Shown one piece after another: positions 7,353 through 7,871 of a stretch of DNA of 7,871 nucleotides. The notes beneath the pieces were generated by a model. It did no database searches, was not told where the DNA came from, and saw nothing but the letters and a program-made list of their open reading frames with translations. Each line of letters starts with the position of its first letter. Position 1 is the stretch's first letter. Source of the stretch: Prolixibacteraceae bacterium (GTDB taxonomy: Bacteria > Bacteroidota > Bacteroidia > Bacteroidales > Prolixibacteraceae); assembly GCA_007116765.1 (NCBI GenBank), contig SKHV01000388.1, positions 1 to 7,871 of the forward strand. The letters are read 5' to 3'. The translations under genes were made by a program, and so were the position numbers.

Positions 7353-7466
7353 TAACTGCTCCATTGTGCTTTTAAAAATTTAAAACAAATTCTTCGCAGT
7401 TTATTTTTTCAATTTGATTATCTTAATTTTATAAATTAAAATCAATGCTTGTCAAACTATGATGCA

Positions 7467-7497
7467 TTTGTTTTAACAGTGAGATTCAGTACTTTTC
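7467..7497 (+). promoter_or_regulatory. Second candidate rightward promoter touching the inverted repeat
   Basis: TTTG (7467-7470), 19 nt, then TACTTTTC (7490-7497), which is one mismatch from TAnnTTTG. The -7 box overlaps the first bases of the left arm of the 16-bp inverted repeat, so a protein bound to the repeat would block it. No coding gene follows and the next product is the tRNA unit. Confidence 0.3.
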
Positions 7498-7532
7498 GGT
7501 TCAATTTTTAATGAGCAAAAATTGAACCGAAA
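7494..7532. repeat. Perfect 16-bp inverted repeat with 7-nt loop
   Basis: The left arm (7494-7509) begins TTTCGGTTCAA and ends TTTTT. The right arm (7517-7532) is its exact reverse complement, and the loop is AATGAGC. No T-tract directly follows the stem on either strand, so it is not a standard intrinsic terminator. It could be an operator, an RNA hairpin or a remnant of a small mobile element, and the sequence does not decide between these. Confidence 0.75.
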
Positions 7533-7607
7533 TGTTATTTTTCCGAAATTATTTAAAACAAACTAATGAAAATAAAAAAAGAAATGCATCGAAAACCGAA
7601 AAAATTA

Positions 7608-7615
7608 TATATTTG
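7608..7615 (+). promoter_or_regulatory. -7 box of the tRNA promoter
   Basis: TATATTTG followed by C matches the Bacteroidota TAnnTTTG box exactly. No TTTG is visible 19-20 nt upstream, so the -33 element is weak. The predicted start near 7620-7624 lies just before the tRNA-like relic and 57-61 nt before mature tRNA-Ala. Confidence 0.55.
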
Positions 7616-7627
7616 CACCTTCTTTAT

Positions 7628-7680
7628 CGGTACATAGCTCAGTTTCTCAATGTATATCGGGAAGAGCGTTTGACTTTAAT
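7628..7680 (+). pseudogene. Degenerate tRNA 5' half (relic) abutting tRNA-Ala
   Basis: TAGCTCAGTT (7635-7644) is identical to the position 8-to-D-loop segment of the adjoining tRNA-Ala. AGAGCGTTTGACT (7663-7675) matches its D-stem/anticodon-stem segment at 12 of 13 bases. Between them the D-loop holds 18 nt instead of 4. The similarity stops at a point equivalent to tRNA position 38, the end of the anticodon loop, and the next base is G1 of tRNA-Ala. The acceptor-stem bases differ (2 of 7 shared) and no 3' half exists, so no cloverleaf can form. The loop CTTTAAT does not give a secure identity. It may be a truncated tRNA of another type or a diverged partial copy of tRNA-Ala. Confidence 0.6.
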
Positions 7681-7755
<75 letters not shown>

Positions 7756-7765
7756 CTGAATATGA

Positions 7766-7797
7766 GGGTTGCATAATAATATTTGCAGCCCTTTTTT
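7766..7797 (+). terminator. Intrinsic terminator of the tRNA unit
   Basis: GGGTTGCA and TGCAGCCC form an 8-bp stem with one U-G wobble around a 10-nt AT-rich loop, followed by six T residues. It lies 11 bp past the tRNA-Ala discriminator base and closes the rightward transcript. The remaining 74 bp to the window end show no gene. Confidence 0.85.
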
Positions 7798-7871
7798 ATT
7801 TCTATGCAATTTGCGCTTGTCGATATGCTAAAATTAAAAAATAAAAAACCCGCTTAACTTATAGATAGTTA

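Larger units (their letters stand above)
7289..7627. other. AT-rich intergenic region between tonB and the tRNA unit
   Basis: I find no protein gene here: reading frames on both strands are short and AT-rich. It must hold the leftward tonB promoter. The best candidate is TAACTTTA on the minus strand (7339-7332), without a convincing -33 box. It also contains two rightward promoter-like motifs, a perfect 16-bp inverted repeat, several CCGAAA/TTTCGG copies, and the -7 box of the tRNA unit, listed separately where supported. Confidence 0.6.

Noticed and set aside
7400..7450. AT-rich inverted repeat (TTAATTT/AAATTAA) as an origin or operator
   Set aside because: The stem is short and made only of A and T in a region of the same composition, so it is expected by chance.
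7798..7871. Possible gene or second tRNA after the terminator
   Set aside because: The remaining 74 bp hold no cloverleaf, no motif and no convincing coding start.

Overview
The window comes from a Bacteroidota chromosome, most likely Bacteroidales/Marinilabiliales-like. The evidence is moderate-to-low GC, absence of strong Shine-Dalgarno sequences before most genes, several TTTG-N19-TAnnTTTG promoter-like boxes, a Bacteroidota-type TonB N-terminus (KKTPKADLENKR) with a proline run and acidic linker, and a 67K-type SppA near lpxK. The placement below phylum level is inference.

Layout, left to right. lpxK (lipid A 4'-kinase; 3' end cut by the window edge), sppA (membrane signal-peptide peptidase) and an AbgT-family transporter gene all read leftwards. 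A convincing intrinsic terminator separates sppA from lpxK, and its U-tract abuts a candidate lpxK promoter. folK (folate biosynthesis) reads rightwards, divergent from abgT across about 190 bp. hflX (ribosome-associated GTPase) reads leftwards and its stop codon overlaps that of folK. Upstream of hflX lies tonB, also leftward, with an intrinsic terminator in the short tonB-hflX gap. A 339-bp AT-rich gap follows, holding a perfect 16-bp inverted repeat and rightward promoter-like motifs. The right end carries a rightward tRNA unit: a TATATTTG box, a degenerate 5' half of a tRNA, an intact tRNA-Ala(GGC), and an intrinsic terminator.

The protein genes are ordinary housekeeping and envelope functions: lipid A synthesis, cleavage of membrane-retained signal peptides, outer-membrane energisation, folate synthesis and ribosome rescue. 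The only functional pairing suggested by position is abgT with folK, because characterised AbgT proteins move p-aminobenzoyl-glutamate or sulfonamides, both tied to folate metabolism. I see no mobile-element gene, CRISPR array or defence system, and no clear sign of an undescribed multi-gene system. The most unusual sequence is non-coding: the tRNA relic fused to tRNA-Ala, the inverted repeat, and a 14-bp tandem duplication over the folK start codon.
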